From Candidatus Rifleibacteriota bacterium (GTDB lineage Bacteria > Riflebacteria > Ozemobacteria > Ozemobacterales > Ozemobacteraceae), in assembly GCA_029565415.1 (NCBI GenBank), contig JAKQOH010000139.1, forward strand, positions 39,540 through 103,539: a DNA stretch of 64,000 nucleotides, in the 5' to 3' direction. Numbering within the stretch: position 1 is the first letter of the stretch; each line of letters begins with the position of its first letter. Positions 16,104 to 23,898 of the stretch are shown here, in pieces. The notes beneath the pieces were generated by a model. It saw only the letters and a list, made by a program, of their open reading frames with translations. It did no database searches and had not been told where the DNA came from. A program made the translations under genes and the position numbers.

Positions 16104-17687
16104 TCAGTACGTGTGTTCAAGTTTTCCCCCGGGGAAGTAGTGTTCGAGAATTCTCTGGAAGGGAACCCCGGCTTTTCCCATCGCCTGGGCTCCGGTCTGG
16201 CACATTCCGACCCCGTGGCCCCAGCCTGAACCGATGATATCGGCCCCGATGATGAACCCGGATGTATCAGTTTTCCAGTCAGAGACGAAGCAGGCGCTTC
16301 TCAGACCACCGAACAATTTTCTGATAGCCAGCTCCTTCATGACGGTTTTCGATCCCTGCTCCCCGTTCAGTGTAATCCGATAGATCCGTCCCGATGGGCC
16401 ACGGGCAATATCGGTGATGGAAGTGATCCGGCCGATGCCGGCTGATTCTTCGACCTTGGTCCAGTCGGCTCTGGACAGCTTTTTCCGCCAGCGGAACTTG
16501 TCGCCCCCTTCGACGGAAGCGTCTCCACACCAGGATTTCGGGGGATTTCGAATGAAGGTTTCCACGTCGCGTTCCTTCGTCAGGTCGAGTCGGGGCGGTT
16601 TCCCTCCCGTATCCCAGGTGCCGGCGAGCTGGGCATCCGGCGGGGAGGTCCAGACGAGATGGTTGGATTCGCTGTGACCGCCGCAGTTCGCGGAATATAC
16701 GGCATCCACGATCCCGCCTTCGGTGTTGCGGAGAACGAGGCCGCGCGTGGGGGAGATCACGGGCGCGAGTTTCCGCGAAGCCGCCGTTTCCCCGGCGTAG
16801 ACCTGGCAGTGCTGTTCGGCACAGAAGTCGAAGCCTTCCCCGAGATGGCGAAGCCCCATTTTCGAGAGAATTTCCCCCCGGGCCGCGACGGCCTGAGCCT
16901 GGATTGCCCCCGCAGCAGCGTTTGACGAGATCTCGGAGGGGACGACACCGGCGAGAAAGTGTTCGAGATCGCTCGTCAGGATGGCGTCCAGGGCATCCTG
17001 AGCTCCCCAGCGAATAGAAACGGGACCTTTGTAGGTGCGATCGGCAAACCCGTGCCAGGCATAGCCCTTTGCGAACTCGACCTGCTTCAGCTCTGCAACG
17101 GTTGCGGGAATCAGCTCGAGGTTTTCCTCGCCGGCGGCTACGGGGTTTCCATTGATCGCGAGGGCGATCGCGCCGCGGGCGCGGCTGACGACCTCTTCCA
17201 GAATCCAGCTCGAGTTCCCCCCGGCAGCCAGTTCGTCGACGAGCCGGGTCGCGGCATCCTTCGTATCGAAGAGGCCGACGCCGATATACACGACCCGGCC
17301 GTCCCAGGAAACGGTTTTCCCGTCTTCCTGATACGAGATGTGGCCGGCTTCGAAGGTGTGAATCGGCCGGCCGCTCGCCCGCCACGTTGCCAGCGCCGCC
17401 TCGACACGGGCGGGCTCCCGCCGGGGGGCCGACTCGACCATCACATGGAACCGCTTCACGGCGGGAGTGACGAGGGTGCCGGTGACCGAGACCCGGTCGG
17501 TTCCGCCGATACCGCCCGATCGGCTGCCGAGACGCCAGGCGCCCCCACCGGGAAGCCGGCAGGAAAGCGCCCTCGGATACTCGGCGATTTTCATGGCGAG
17601 CGTGGGGGTGTCGGCTGCGGTGGTTTCCGCGGGGGCGAAAGCCAGCAGGGCCATTCCGAGAAGGGCTGCCCGGGTGAACTCATTCAT
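16104..17687 (-). CDS. SpoIID/LytB-domain lytic transglycosylase in the amino-sugar operon
   Basis: This exported protein has 527 residues. A signal peptide (about 1-30) is followed by an N-terminal beta-rich region. The SpoIID domain starts near residue 240, with FLAGVVPSEISSNAAAGAIQAQAVAAR (the Glu of PSE matches the catalytic residue), FCAEQHCQVYAGE, YSANCGGHSE, and the C-terminal GWGHGVGMCQTGAQAMG motif. Its start overlaps the end of murQ by eight bases; ATG 17687 sits nine bases after GGGGAGG, and an ATG six bases earlier is possible. A glycan-cutting enzyme encoded with a sugar importer, kinase and MurQ suggests it releases the sugars that the operon recycles. Confidence 0.85.
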   Translation of the reverse strand: MNEFTRAALLGMALLAFAPAETTAADTPTLAMKIAEYPRALSCRLPGGGAWRLGSRSGGIGGTDRVSVTGTLVTPAVKRFHVMVESAPRREPARVEAALATWRASGRPIHTFEAGHISYQEDGKTVSWDGRVVYIGVGLFDTKDAATRLVDELAAGGNSSWILEEVVSRARGAIALAINGNPVAAGEENLELIPATVAELKQVEFAKGYAWHGFADRTYKGPVSIRWGAQDALDAILTSDLEHFLAGVVPSEISSNAAAGAIQAQAVAARGEILSKMGLRHLGEGFDFCAEQHCQVYAGETAASRKLAPVISPTRGLVLRNTEGGIVDAVYSANCGGHSESNHLVWTSPPDAQLAGTWDTGGKPPRLDLTKERDVETFIRNPPKSWCGDASVEGGDKFRWRKKLSRADWTKVEESAGIGRITSITDIARGPSGRIYRITLNGEQGSKTVMKELAIRKLFGGLRSACFVSDWKTDTSGFIIGADIIGSGWGHGVGMCQTGAQAMGKAGVPFQRILEHYFPGGKLEHTY

Positions 17688-18606
17688 CGGCATCGACCTC
17701 CCCGAGGGCCACGGCAAGCCGTCCCTGTGCCGTTTCGAGGGCTTTGCGCGCCTCGTCCGGCGTCCCGCCGTTCCTCGCCAGGAAGATGGCCAGCTTCACT
17801 TCGCCTTCGGCGCGTTCCAGGCAGGATTCCGCATGTTCCGGGGTGGTCCGTGCTCCTTCCATCACGATCCGCCGGGCTCGCGCCCGCAGCTTGTCGTTCG
17901 TGGCGCGCACGTCGACCATCAGGTTCTGATACACCTTGCCGATCCGGATCATCGAGATCGATGATAGCATATTTAATACTATTTTACATGCCGTGCCGCT
18001 CTTGAGCCGGGTCGATCCGGCGATCACCTCGGGGCCGACGATCGGGTTGATATGCACGTCCACGTCGGGGCGCTGCCCGTAGGGATTGCAGGAGATCATC
18101 ACGGTCGGGCTCCCGTTCGCCTTCGCATGGGCCAGGCCCGAGACGACATAGGGGGTCGTGCCGGAGGCGGTGATGCCCACGACGACGTCGACCGGTCGGA
18201 GCCCGATGCCCTGCAGATCCGTCACGGCGGCCTCCCGGTCATCCTCGGCCCCTTCCCGTGCCCGGAAGATCGCCTCGGTGCCGCCGGCGATCAGCGCGAC
18301 GACGAGATCCGGAGAGACGCCGAAGGTGGGCGGGCACTCGGAGGCATCCAGGACGGCGAGACGGCCGGATGTGCCGGCGCCGATGTAGATCAGCCGCCCG
18401 TTCTGCCGGAACGCCGCCACGATACGGTCGACGGCCTGGGCGATGTGTTCGGAAACGGCTTCGATGGCCGTGAAGACGGACCGGTCCTCGTGCAGGAAGG
18501 TTTTCACGATCTCGCGGGTGGACTGCCGGTCGATATAGACCGTGCGCGGATTGCGGCTTTCCGTGAGGGGAAGATGCGTCGTTGCCTGCGGCTGGGATGT
18601 CGTCAT
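17680..18606 (-). CDS. murQ: N-acetylmuramic acid 6-phosphate etherase MurQ
   Basis: This 308-residue SIS-domain enzyme splits N-acetylmuramic acid 6-phosphate into N-acetylglucosamine 6-phosphate and D-lactate. Diagnostic segments are TESRNPRT near the start, YIGAGTSGRLAVLDASECPPTFG with the catalytic Glu, and GITASGTTPYVV. The C-terminal UBA-like domain is present. The start ATG at 18606 follows GGAGG by six bases. It lies between a sugar kinase and a SpoIID enzyme. Codons at 17959-17990 (ATA, GTA, TTA, CTA, TCA) differ sharply from the rest of the gene. Confidence 0.95.
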   Translation of the reverse strand: MTTSQPQATTHLPLTESRNPRTVYIDRQSTREIVKTFLHEDRSVFTAIEAVSEHIAQAVDRIVAAFRQNGRLIYIGAGTSGRLAVLDASECPPTFGVSPDLVVALIAGGTEAIFRAREGAEDDREAAVTDLQGIGLRPVDVVVGITASGTTPYVVSGLAHAKANGSPTVMISCNPYGQRPDVDVHINPIVGPEVIAGSTRLKSGTACKIVLNMLSSISMIRIGKVYQNLMVDVRATNDKLRARARRIVMEGARTTPEHAESCLERAEGEVKLAIFLARNGGTPDEARKALETAQGRLAVALGEVDADE

Positions 18607-18628
18607 GATGCCTCCGATGGGTGTGGAC

Positions 18629-19612
18629 TCAGTGGGCGGCCAGGCGGCGGAGCCTGTGGAGCGTCTCATCGTCGAGACTGCTCCCGCTCGGGGACAAATG
18701 CCTGATCAGGGGGCCCCAGATCGGCGGGAACGCCGGTTCGCGCAGATGGAACCGGCCCGGCTCCCGTTCTTCCAGGGTGCGAAGGGCGCGGTCAGGGAAG
18801 GATGGCCATCGCGACCAGAGTCCGCCCGTTCCGATCAGGGCAATCCGGTTGCCGAAGCCGAGATCCCCGGCAAGAGCACGGATATCCGCCGCCCAGCGGC
18901 GCAGCGAAGCCGAGACGAGGGCATCGGCCGTCTGGTCCCCCTCGTCGGCGGAGATCGTGAGAACCGGCGCCACTTCTCCCAGCCGGCGCTGGGCGGCGGG
19001 GTCGGCATACAGCCAGTCGAGGATCGCGGCCCGGTCGATCTGCATCTGTTTGAACTGGCTCCTGAACTGGGCCAGGAGGCTTTTTCCCGAGAAATCCCCT
19101 TCGATGGCCCCCAGAATCTGCTGGAGAGCGAGCCTGCCGAATTCGGCCCCCGAAGGGGTCGTGTCGAGCAAAAAGCCCCAGCCGCCGCGCCGCCGCTCCA
19201 TGCCCGTGCGTCGTCCGAACAGCACCGAGCCGGTTCCGTTGACGCTCAGGATGCCGTCGCTGCCCGCAAACGCCGCGGCATGGTTTGCTTCGTAATCCCG
19301 GGAAACGGCGATCTCGCCGGGAACCAGCCCGGCCGTCTCGATCGCCTCTTTCCAGCGTTCCCGGTCCAGCTCCGGGCGGGCTCCGGCACACCCGACGAGC
19401 CAGGCGGCCCCCTGGGGATCGGCTCCGCAGGAGCGGATCTGGTCGGCGATGTTCCGTACCAGCTCGGTCAGCTCGTCGCGGCCCATGCCTCGGAGGTTGC
19501 GCGAGGGACAGGAAACGGGCACGAGAGCCTCGTCCAGCAAGCGCAGCGCGATGCCGGAGGCATGGGTGCCCCCGACGTCGAGCGAGATCATCCAGTTCGT
19601 CGCCATCATCAT
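18629..19612 (-). CDS. BadF/BadG/N-acetylglucosamine kinase-family sugar kinase
   Basis: This 327-residue ASKHA-fold kinase has an N-terminal phosphate loop SLDVGGTHASGIAL, a GCAGAR segment near residue 70, and a second loop SVNGTGSVLFGR near residue 120. These match the BadF/BadG/BcrA ATPase family that includes N-acetylglucosamine and N-acetylmuramic acid kinases. Next to murQ, the natural role is to phosphorylate imported MurNAc or GlcNAc at position 6, giving the MurQ substrate. Its start overlaps the permease stop (ATGA at 19609-19612). Which sugar it prefers cannot be read from sequence. Confidence 0.82.
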   Translation of the reverse strand: MMMATNWMISLDVGGTHASGIALRLLDEALVPVSCPSRNLRGMGRDELTELVRNIADQIRSCGADPQGAAWLVGCAGARPELDRERWKEAIETAGLVPGEIAVSRDYEANHAAAFAGSDGILSVNGTGSVLFGRRTGMERRRGGWGFLLDTTPSGAEFGRLALQQILGAIEGDFSGKSLLAQFRSQFKQMQIDRAAILDWLYADPAAQRRLGEVAPVLTISADEGDQTADALVSASLRRWAADIRALAGDLGFGNRIALIGTGGLWSRWPSFPDRALRTLEEREPGRFHLREPAFPPIWGPLIRHLSPSGSSLDDETLHRLRRLAAH

Positions 19613-20430
19613 TGAACCGCTCCGCTTCTCATTCCCTCGAGGAGATGCCTCGAGAACGCCATGAAGATCAGCACCATCGGCAGGGCCGCGAAGGTCGCCC
19701 CCGCCATCAGGAGCCCGTAATCCATGATCTGCTGGTCCTGCATCGTCGCCAGACCGACCGGCAGCGTGTAGCTCGCCTCGGTGTTCAGCGTCACCAGCGG
19801 CCAGAGGAAGGCGTTCCACTGGGCGATGAAGATGAAAATGCCCGACGTGGCGAGGATCGGCATGGATAATGGAAAATATATATGACGAAAGATATCGAAC
19901 TCGCCGGCGCCGTCCATGCGCGCCGCTTCCTGCAGCTGCCGGGGGATCGAGTCCATGTACTGGCGGACCATGTAGATGCCGAAGGGCGCCGCCAGGGATG
20001 GAAGGATCACCGCCCACAGGCTGTCGATCAGCCCCCAACGCGACAGGAAGAGGAACAGCGGCAACATGACGATCTGGCCCGGCACCATCATCGAGGCCAG
20101 CACGATCCAGAACAGCGCTTCCCGGCCCCGGAACCGGCCTACCGAGAAGCTGAACGCCGCGAGCGCGTTGAACAGCAGCTGGCCCGCCGTGATGGCGGCC
20201 GAGGTGACGAGCGAGTTGAGGGTCCAGCCCAGAATCCGGCCTCCCCCGAACAGCAGCCGGAAGTTCTCCAGCGACCACGAGCCGTACCGCGGCGGACTCT
20301 GTTCGAGGGCGGCGGGATCGGTGAATGCCGTGACGAGCATCCAGGCCAGGGGGCCGAGCGTCAGGGCGAGACCGGCCGAAAGCACGGCGAGGGTGGCCAG
20401 GGAAGGGGCGGCGCGGCGCGTGGTCGTCAT
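19609..20430 (-). CDS. Carbohydrate ABC transporter permease (MalG type)
   Basis: This 273-residue protein has six predicted membrane helices and the MalG-type EAA loop EAARMDGAGEFDIFRHIYFPL at about residue 190, which contacts the ATPase. It starts MTTTRRAAPSLATLAVLSAG. It is encoded 10 bases after the fused binding-protein/permease gene, its expected partner. No ABC ATPase is encoded in this operon, so a shared MsmK/UgpC-type ATPase from elsewhere is probably used. An A+T-rich patch at 19861-19892 falls exactly on the EAA loop. Confidence 0.88.
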   Translation of the reverse strand: MTTTRRAAPSLATLAVLSAGLALTLGPLAWMLVTAFTDPAALEQSPPRYGSWSLENFRLLFGGGRILGWTLNSLVTSAAITAGQLLFNALAAFSFSVGRFRGREALFWIVLASMMVPGQIVMLPLFLFLSRWGLIDSLWAVILPSLAAPFGIYMVRQYMDSIPRQLQEAARMDGAGEFDIFRHIYFPLSMPILATSGIFIFIAQWNAFLWPLVTLNTEASYTLPVGLATMQDQQIMDYGLLMAGATFAALPMVLIFMAFSRHLLEGMRSGAVQ

Positions 20431-20440
20431 CGATGCCTCC

Positions 20441-22723
20441 TCAGGCCAGTTCCATCTCGGTCTGGCCGCCGAAGCGGCGCTGGAGAAGCGTCACGGTCAG
20501 GATGCCGGCGAAGAGGAGCAGAGCCATCGCCGAGGAGAGGCCGAAGTCGAAATCCCGGAACGCGGCCGTGTAGACCCGGTGGACGATGACCTCGGTGGCC
20601 GAGCCCGGGCCGCCGTCGGTCAGCATCAGCACCTGGGCGAACACCTGCATCCCGTCGATCGCCCCCGTGATCAGCAGGAACATCGTGGTCTGCTTCAGCA
20701 GCGGCACGGTGATGTGCCACCACCGCTGGAGGGGCGAGGCCCCCTCGAGATCGGCGGCTTCATACAGCGATTTCGGGATGTTGCCCAGCGCGGCGAGGTA
20801 GATCAGGATTGCCCCGCCCGGCGAGCGCAGGATGCCCGTCAGAAGAACCGAAACGAACGCGACGTCCGGATTCGTGAGCCAGCCGACGGCGGGCAGACCG
20901 ACCGCCCGAAGCACCGTGTTGAACAGACCGACCTCGGTGTTGAACAGCCATCGCCACACCATCGAGATGACGACGACCGAGGCGACGCCGGGCAGATAAT
21001 AAAGAGCCCGGTATATCGATTTCAGACGGCCGGACAGGGCATGGATGAGGCTGGCGGCAATCAGGGCCGTCGCCGTGTTGACGCTCACGACGACCAGGGT
21101 GTAGAGGCCGGTGTTCCAGCAGGCCTGGACGAACTTCGTGTCGGAAAACACCCGCCGGAAGTTGCCGAGGGTGAAGCCGCCGACCTCGCCGAGCCGGTAG
21201 TCCCGGAACGCGAGTAGGAACGCGTCGAGCAGCGGGTAGACGAGGAACAATCCCAGCACGGTGACGGCCGGAAGCAGCATCAATAGATGTGCCTGGCGCG
21301 CGCACAGGGCCGCGGCCAGCACGATCGGGAACAGCCAGAGAAACGCCTTGCCGAACAGCGAGCCGGACCGGATATCGCCGGTGACCGAGCCCTGGTGCCG
21401 GTCCATCAGGGCGGAAATGCGGTGTCCGGCCTCCCGGACGGCCGTCGGGGCCGACACCCGCCCGAGCAGCGCATTCTGGACCGCCTGCTCGATCTCCTCG
21501 TCCATCTGCGGCCAGCGGGCGTCGGTGGGCACGGTCCGCCCCTCCTGCAGGATCTCCCAGGCCCGGGTCATGTGGCGGTTGCCGGCATAGATGTTTCCCG
21601 CGGAACGACGGGTGGGGAACTGGGTGTACCGCACGAGATCCCGCTGACGCGCCGCGCCCGTGATATAGCGGGCGAATTTTACCGCCGCCTTCATGCGGAC
21701 GGGATCGTCCCGATGGAAGAGATACAGGCCCGAAATACCGAGAAACGACCCCGACGGCCGGCCTGCCGGGGCGGGGAAGTGCATCAGCTCGAAATCCATC
21801 GGGTATTTGTCGGTCAGGGCCTTGATGCCCCACAGGCCGAAGGCCCCTGCCGCGATCCGGCGTTCCCGCGCGAACGCGGTCCAGATATCGTTCGACTGCC
21901 GCCCGCCCGAATCGGCGGGAATCAGACCCCGATCGATCAATCCCCTCAACCATTCTATGCCGCTGGTTATATCAACCGCCTCGGCTCCGCCGGCCGCTTC
22001 CATGCCCGGCCAGGTGCCGCCGAACTGGAGGATGAACGGGAAGTTCGCGGTTTCATTCTTCTGGAAATAGATGCCGAGCGGAAACTGGCCGTCCCGGCCC
22101 TGCTGCCACGCCTTGACCCGGGTCAGCTTCTCGACGAAGGTCTCGGGGGTCCAGCGCCCGTTCGGCGGCAGATCGACTCCCGCCGAAGCGAACGTCGACC
22201 GGTTCACGAACAGCAGCTGGCCGCCCATGTACCACGGCCAGCCGTACAGCTTGCCGTCCACCGTATACGCGTCGAGGGCACCGGGCAGGTAATCCTCCCG
22301 GTCGCCCGGTTCGAGATAGGCGTCCATCGGCTCGATCAGCCCTTCCCGGATGAACAGCAGGGGCACCGTTCCGGGCGCGATGTCGGGGAACCGACCGCCG
22401 AGCGCCGCGATCTTCAGCTTCTCGTCGCCCCGGTTCCAGGTCAGCTCGGTCAGGCGCACGCGGATTCCGGGATTCTCCGCCTCGAAGGCCCGGATCTGCT
22501 TTTTCATCCAGGCGAACCGGTCGATCGTCTCGCCCGGCTCGAGCCAGCGCGGGTAGTCCCAGATCTCGATCTCGACCGCCGAGGCACGCCCGGCGCAAAC
22601 GAGCATCAGGAGCAGCACGAGCAGCGCGATTCCCCGCGTCAGCCGGCAGCCGGTTCCCCCCGCGGACTTTGGCGTGAAAAAAATCACATTCCTGTCGGCG
22701 GGAGTATTGTCAATAGCGTTCAT
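20441..22723 (-). CDS. Solute-binding protein fused to a MalF-type ABC permease
   Basis: This 760-residue single frame carries two proteins that are normally separate. Residues 1-45 are an N-terminal signal/anchor. Residues 45-440 are an extracellular solute-binding protein of the maltose/sugar class (EIEIWDYPRW, FEAENPGIRV, DIAPGTVPLLF, GWPWYMGG). From about residue 460 to the end there are about seven membrane helices with the permease EAA loop EAADLEGASPLQRWWHITVPL. The fusion tethers the receptor to the channel. The start is uncertain: the ATG at 22723 has no clear ribosome site and lies inside the divergent promoter. Two A+T-rich patches occur, one in each half. Confidence 0.85.
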   Translation of the reverse strand: MNAIDNTPADRNVIFFTPKSAGGTGCRLTRGIALLVLLLMLVCAGRASAVEIEIWDYPRWLEPGETIDRFAWMKKQIRAFEAENPGIRVRLTELTWNRGDEKLKIAALGGRFPDIAPGTVPLLFIREGLIEPMDAYLEPGDREDYLPGALDAYTVDGKLYGWPWYMGGQLLFVNRSTFASAGVDLPPNGRWTPETFVEKLTRVKAWQQGRDGQFPLGIYFQKNETANFPFILQFGGTWPGMEAAGGAEAVDITSGIEWLRGLIDRGLIPADSGGRQSNDIWTAFARERRIAAGAFGLWGIKALTDKYPMDFELMHFPAPAGRPSGSFLGISGLYLFHRDDPVRMKAAVKFARYITGAARQRDLVRYTQFPTRRSAGNIYAGNRHMTRAWEILQEGRTVPTDARWPQMDEEIEQAVQNALLGRVSAPTAVREAGHRISALMDRHQGSVTGDIRSGSLFGKAFLWLFPIVLAAALCARQAHLLMLLPAVTVLGLFLVYPLLDAFLLAFRDYRLGEVGGFTLGNFRRVFSDTKFVQACWNTGLYTLVVVSVNTATALIAASLIHALSGRLKSIYRALYYLPGVASVVVISMVWRWLFNTEVGLFNTVLRAVGLPAVGWLTNPDVAFVSVLLTGILRSPGGAILIYLAALGNIPKSLYEAADLEGASPLQRWWHITVPLLKQTTMFLLITGAIDGMQVFAQVLMLTDGGPGSATEVIVHRVYTAAFRDFDFGLSSAMALLLFAGILTVTLLQRRFGGQTEMELA

Positions 22724-22735
22724 TTCAGATAAAAT
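22707..22735 (+). promoter_or_regulatory. Strong sigma-70-type promoter for the TPR gene
   Basis: TTGTCA and TAAAAT (each five of six consensus bases) are separated by exactly 17 bases. The predicted start is near 22742, 34 bases before the TPR gene ATG. It overlaps the proposed 5' end of the divergent transporter gene. Confidence 0.7.
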
Positions 22736-22775
22736 GCGATTCAAGTGTTTTTTATCCTACACACAGGAACAGGTG

Positions 22776-23600
22776 ATGGAAGACGAACTCGTCAGATTGA
22801 ACGAAGCGATCAAGGCAGACCCCAAAAACCCTGAGTTGTACAAGGAACTCGGCAATATCTACTTCCACCACGAAAAGTACGATGAGGCCATCGAGTCCTA
22901 CCAGAAAGCCCTCGAAGTCGATGCGAAGTATTACAAGGCTCTCTATAACATCGGCAACACCTACTACAAAATGGAACAGCACGAGAAAGCCGTGCACTAC
23001 TGGCACATGGCGATCGAGATCAAGCCTGACTTCGATCACGCCTACTTCAATCTCGGCTACTACTACTACCAGAAGGGCTTCCTGCGCGAGGCCATCCGTG
23101 CCCTGATGGAAGCGGCGCGCATCAACCCCAACGCCCCCGACACGCATCATTACCTGGGCCTGTCCTACCACCAGACGAACCAGTTCACCAATGCCGTCGA
23201 GGAGTTCCGGAAGGCGATCGCCCTGTCACCCGAAGACCCGGATTACCACTACAATCTGGCCAATACCAGCTACGATCTGGGCGAGTATCAGACGGCCGCC
23301 GACGAGTGGGCCCTCACCCTCAAATACCGGCCGAAGGATTCGAAGGCCCGCAACAACTACTGCGACGCGCTTCTCCAGCTGAACAAATATGACGAGGCGC
23401 TGCGCGAGATCGACATCGTCCTCGGCGAGGACCCCGAGTATCCGCCGGCGCTGTGCACCAAGGCCGAGATTCTCGAAAAGCTCTCCCGGCCCGAAGAGGC
23501 GAAGGTCCTGTTCCAGAAGGTCGTCGAGCTCACCACCAACAAGGAAAACTGGGAGCTCCTGCTCAAATACGTCCAGGAAAAAATGCAGGGCCACGCCTGA
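22776..23600 (+). CDS. Tetratricopeptide repeat protein
   Basis: This protein has 274 residues with no signal peptide, so it is probably cytoplasmic. It consists of about seven 34-residue TPR units, from ELYKELGNIYFHHEKYDEAI through ALYNIGNTYYKMEQHEKAVH to PALCTKAEILEKLSRPEEAK, most with the typical W/L-G-Y-A-P pattern. TPR arrays bind other proteins. The ATG at 22776 is chosen over an upstream frame because AGGA and a strong promoter lie just before it. It is a single-gene unit bounded by a hairpin. Confidence 0.88.
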   Translation: MEDELVRLNEAIKADPKNPELYKELGNIYFHHEKYDEAIESYQKALEVDAKYYKALYNIGNTYYKMEQHEKAVHYWHMAIEIKPDFDHAYFNLGYYYYQKGFLREAIRALMEAARINPNAPDTHHYLGLSYHQTNQFTNAVEEFRKAIALSPEDPDYHYNLANTSYDLGEYQTAADEWALTLKYRPKDSKARNNYCDALLQLNKYDEALREIDIVLGEDPEYPPALCTKAEILEKLSRPEEAKVLFQKVVELTTNKENWELLLKYVQEKMQGHA

Positions 23601-23619
23601 GGGTTCGCGCGTTTCCGAC

Positions 23620-23658
23620 AAAAACCGAGCCCCCCGCTCCGGCATGGAACGGGGGGCT
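23620..23658 (-). terminator. Terminator hairpin, T run on the minus strand
   Basis: AGCCCCCCG (23628-23636) pairs with CGGGGGGCT (23650-23658). On the minus strand it is followed by CGGTTTTT. It ends the small ORF at 23673-23828 and probably also blocks read-through from the convergent TPR gene. Confidence 0.75.
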
Positions 23659-23672
23659 TCGTTCGTGCGGCT

Positions 23673-23828
23673 TCAGGCCGCCTTTTTGCGGGCCGCGACC
23701 GGCGCGTGACCGTTCAGCTTCTGCGGATTGGTCAGATACTCGTACAAGGCATGCTCCGCCCGGTACGCCGGCCCCATGTCCTGCCCGTCGAGCAGGACCC
23801 GTCCATCGGTGAAGATTTCGATCAGCAT
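23673..23828 (-). CDS. Small ORF, 51 residues, unknown function
   Basis: This short frame starts at ATG 23828 with GGAGG four bases upstream and ends 15 bases before a good terminator. An exact TATAAT box lies 24 bases upstream of the start. The product begins MLIEIFTDGRVLLDGQ and ends with a basic Ala/Lys tail. It has no signal peptide or membrane helix; Asp/Gly turns suggest a small beta-rich fold at the start and a helix near AYRAEHALYEYLT. The complete expression signals make it likely real. No family is recognised. Confidence 0.62.
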   Translation of the reverse strand: MLIEIFTDGRVLLDGQDMGPAYRAEHALYEYLTNPQKLNGHAPVAARKKAA

Positions 23829-23851
23829 TCGACCTCCTTATAGTTGGTGAT

Positions 23852-23857
23852 ATTATA
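23852..23857 (-). promoter_or_regulatory. -10 box for the 51-residue ORF
   Basis: A perfect TATAAT on the minus strand lies in an A+T-rich patch 24 bases before the start codon. No good -35 element is present at 16-18 bases. Confidence 0.35.
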
Positions 23858-23898
23858 TGAGCCCGTCGGCATGTCGCCGGGGGATCGTTCGCGTTCGT

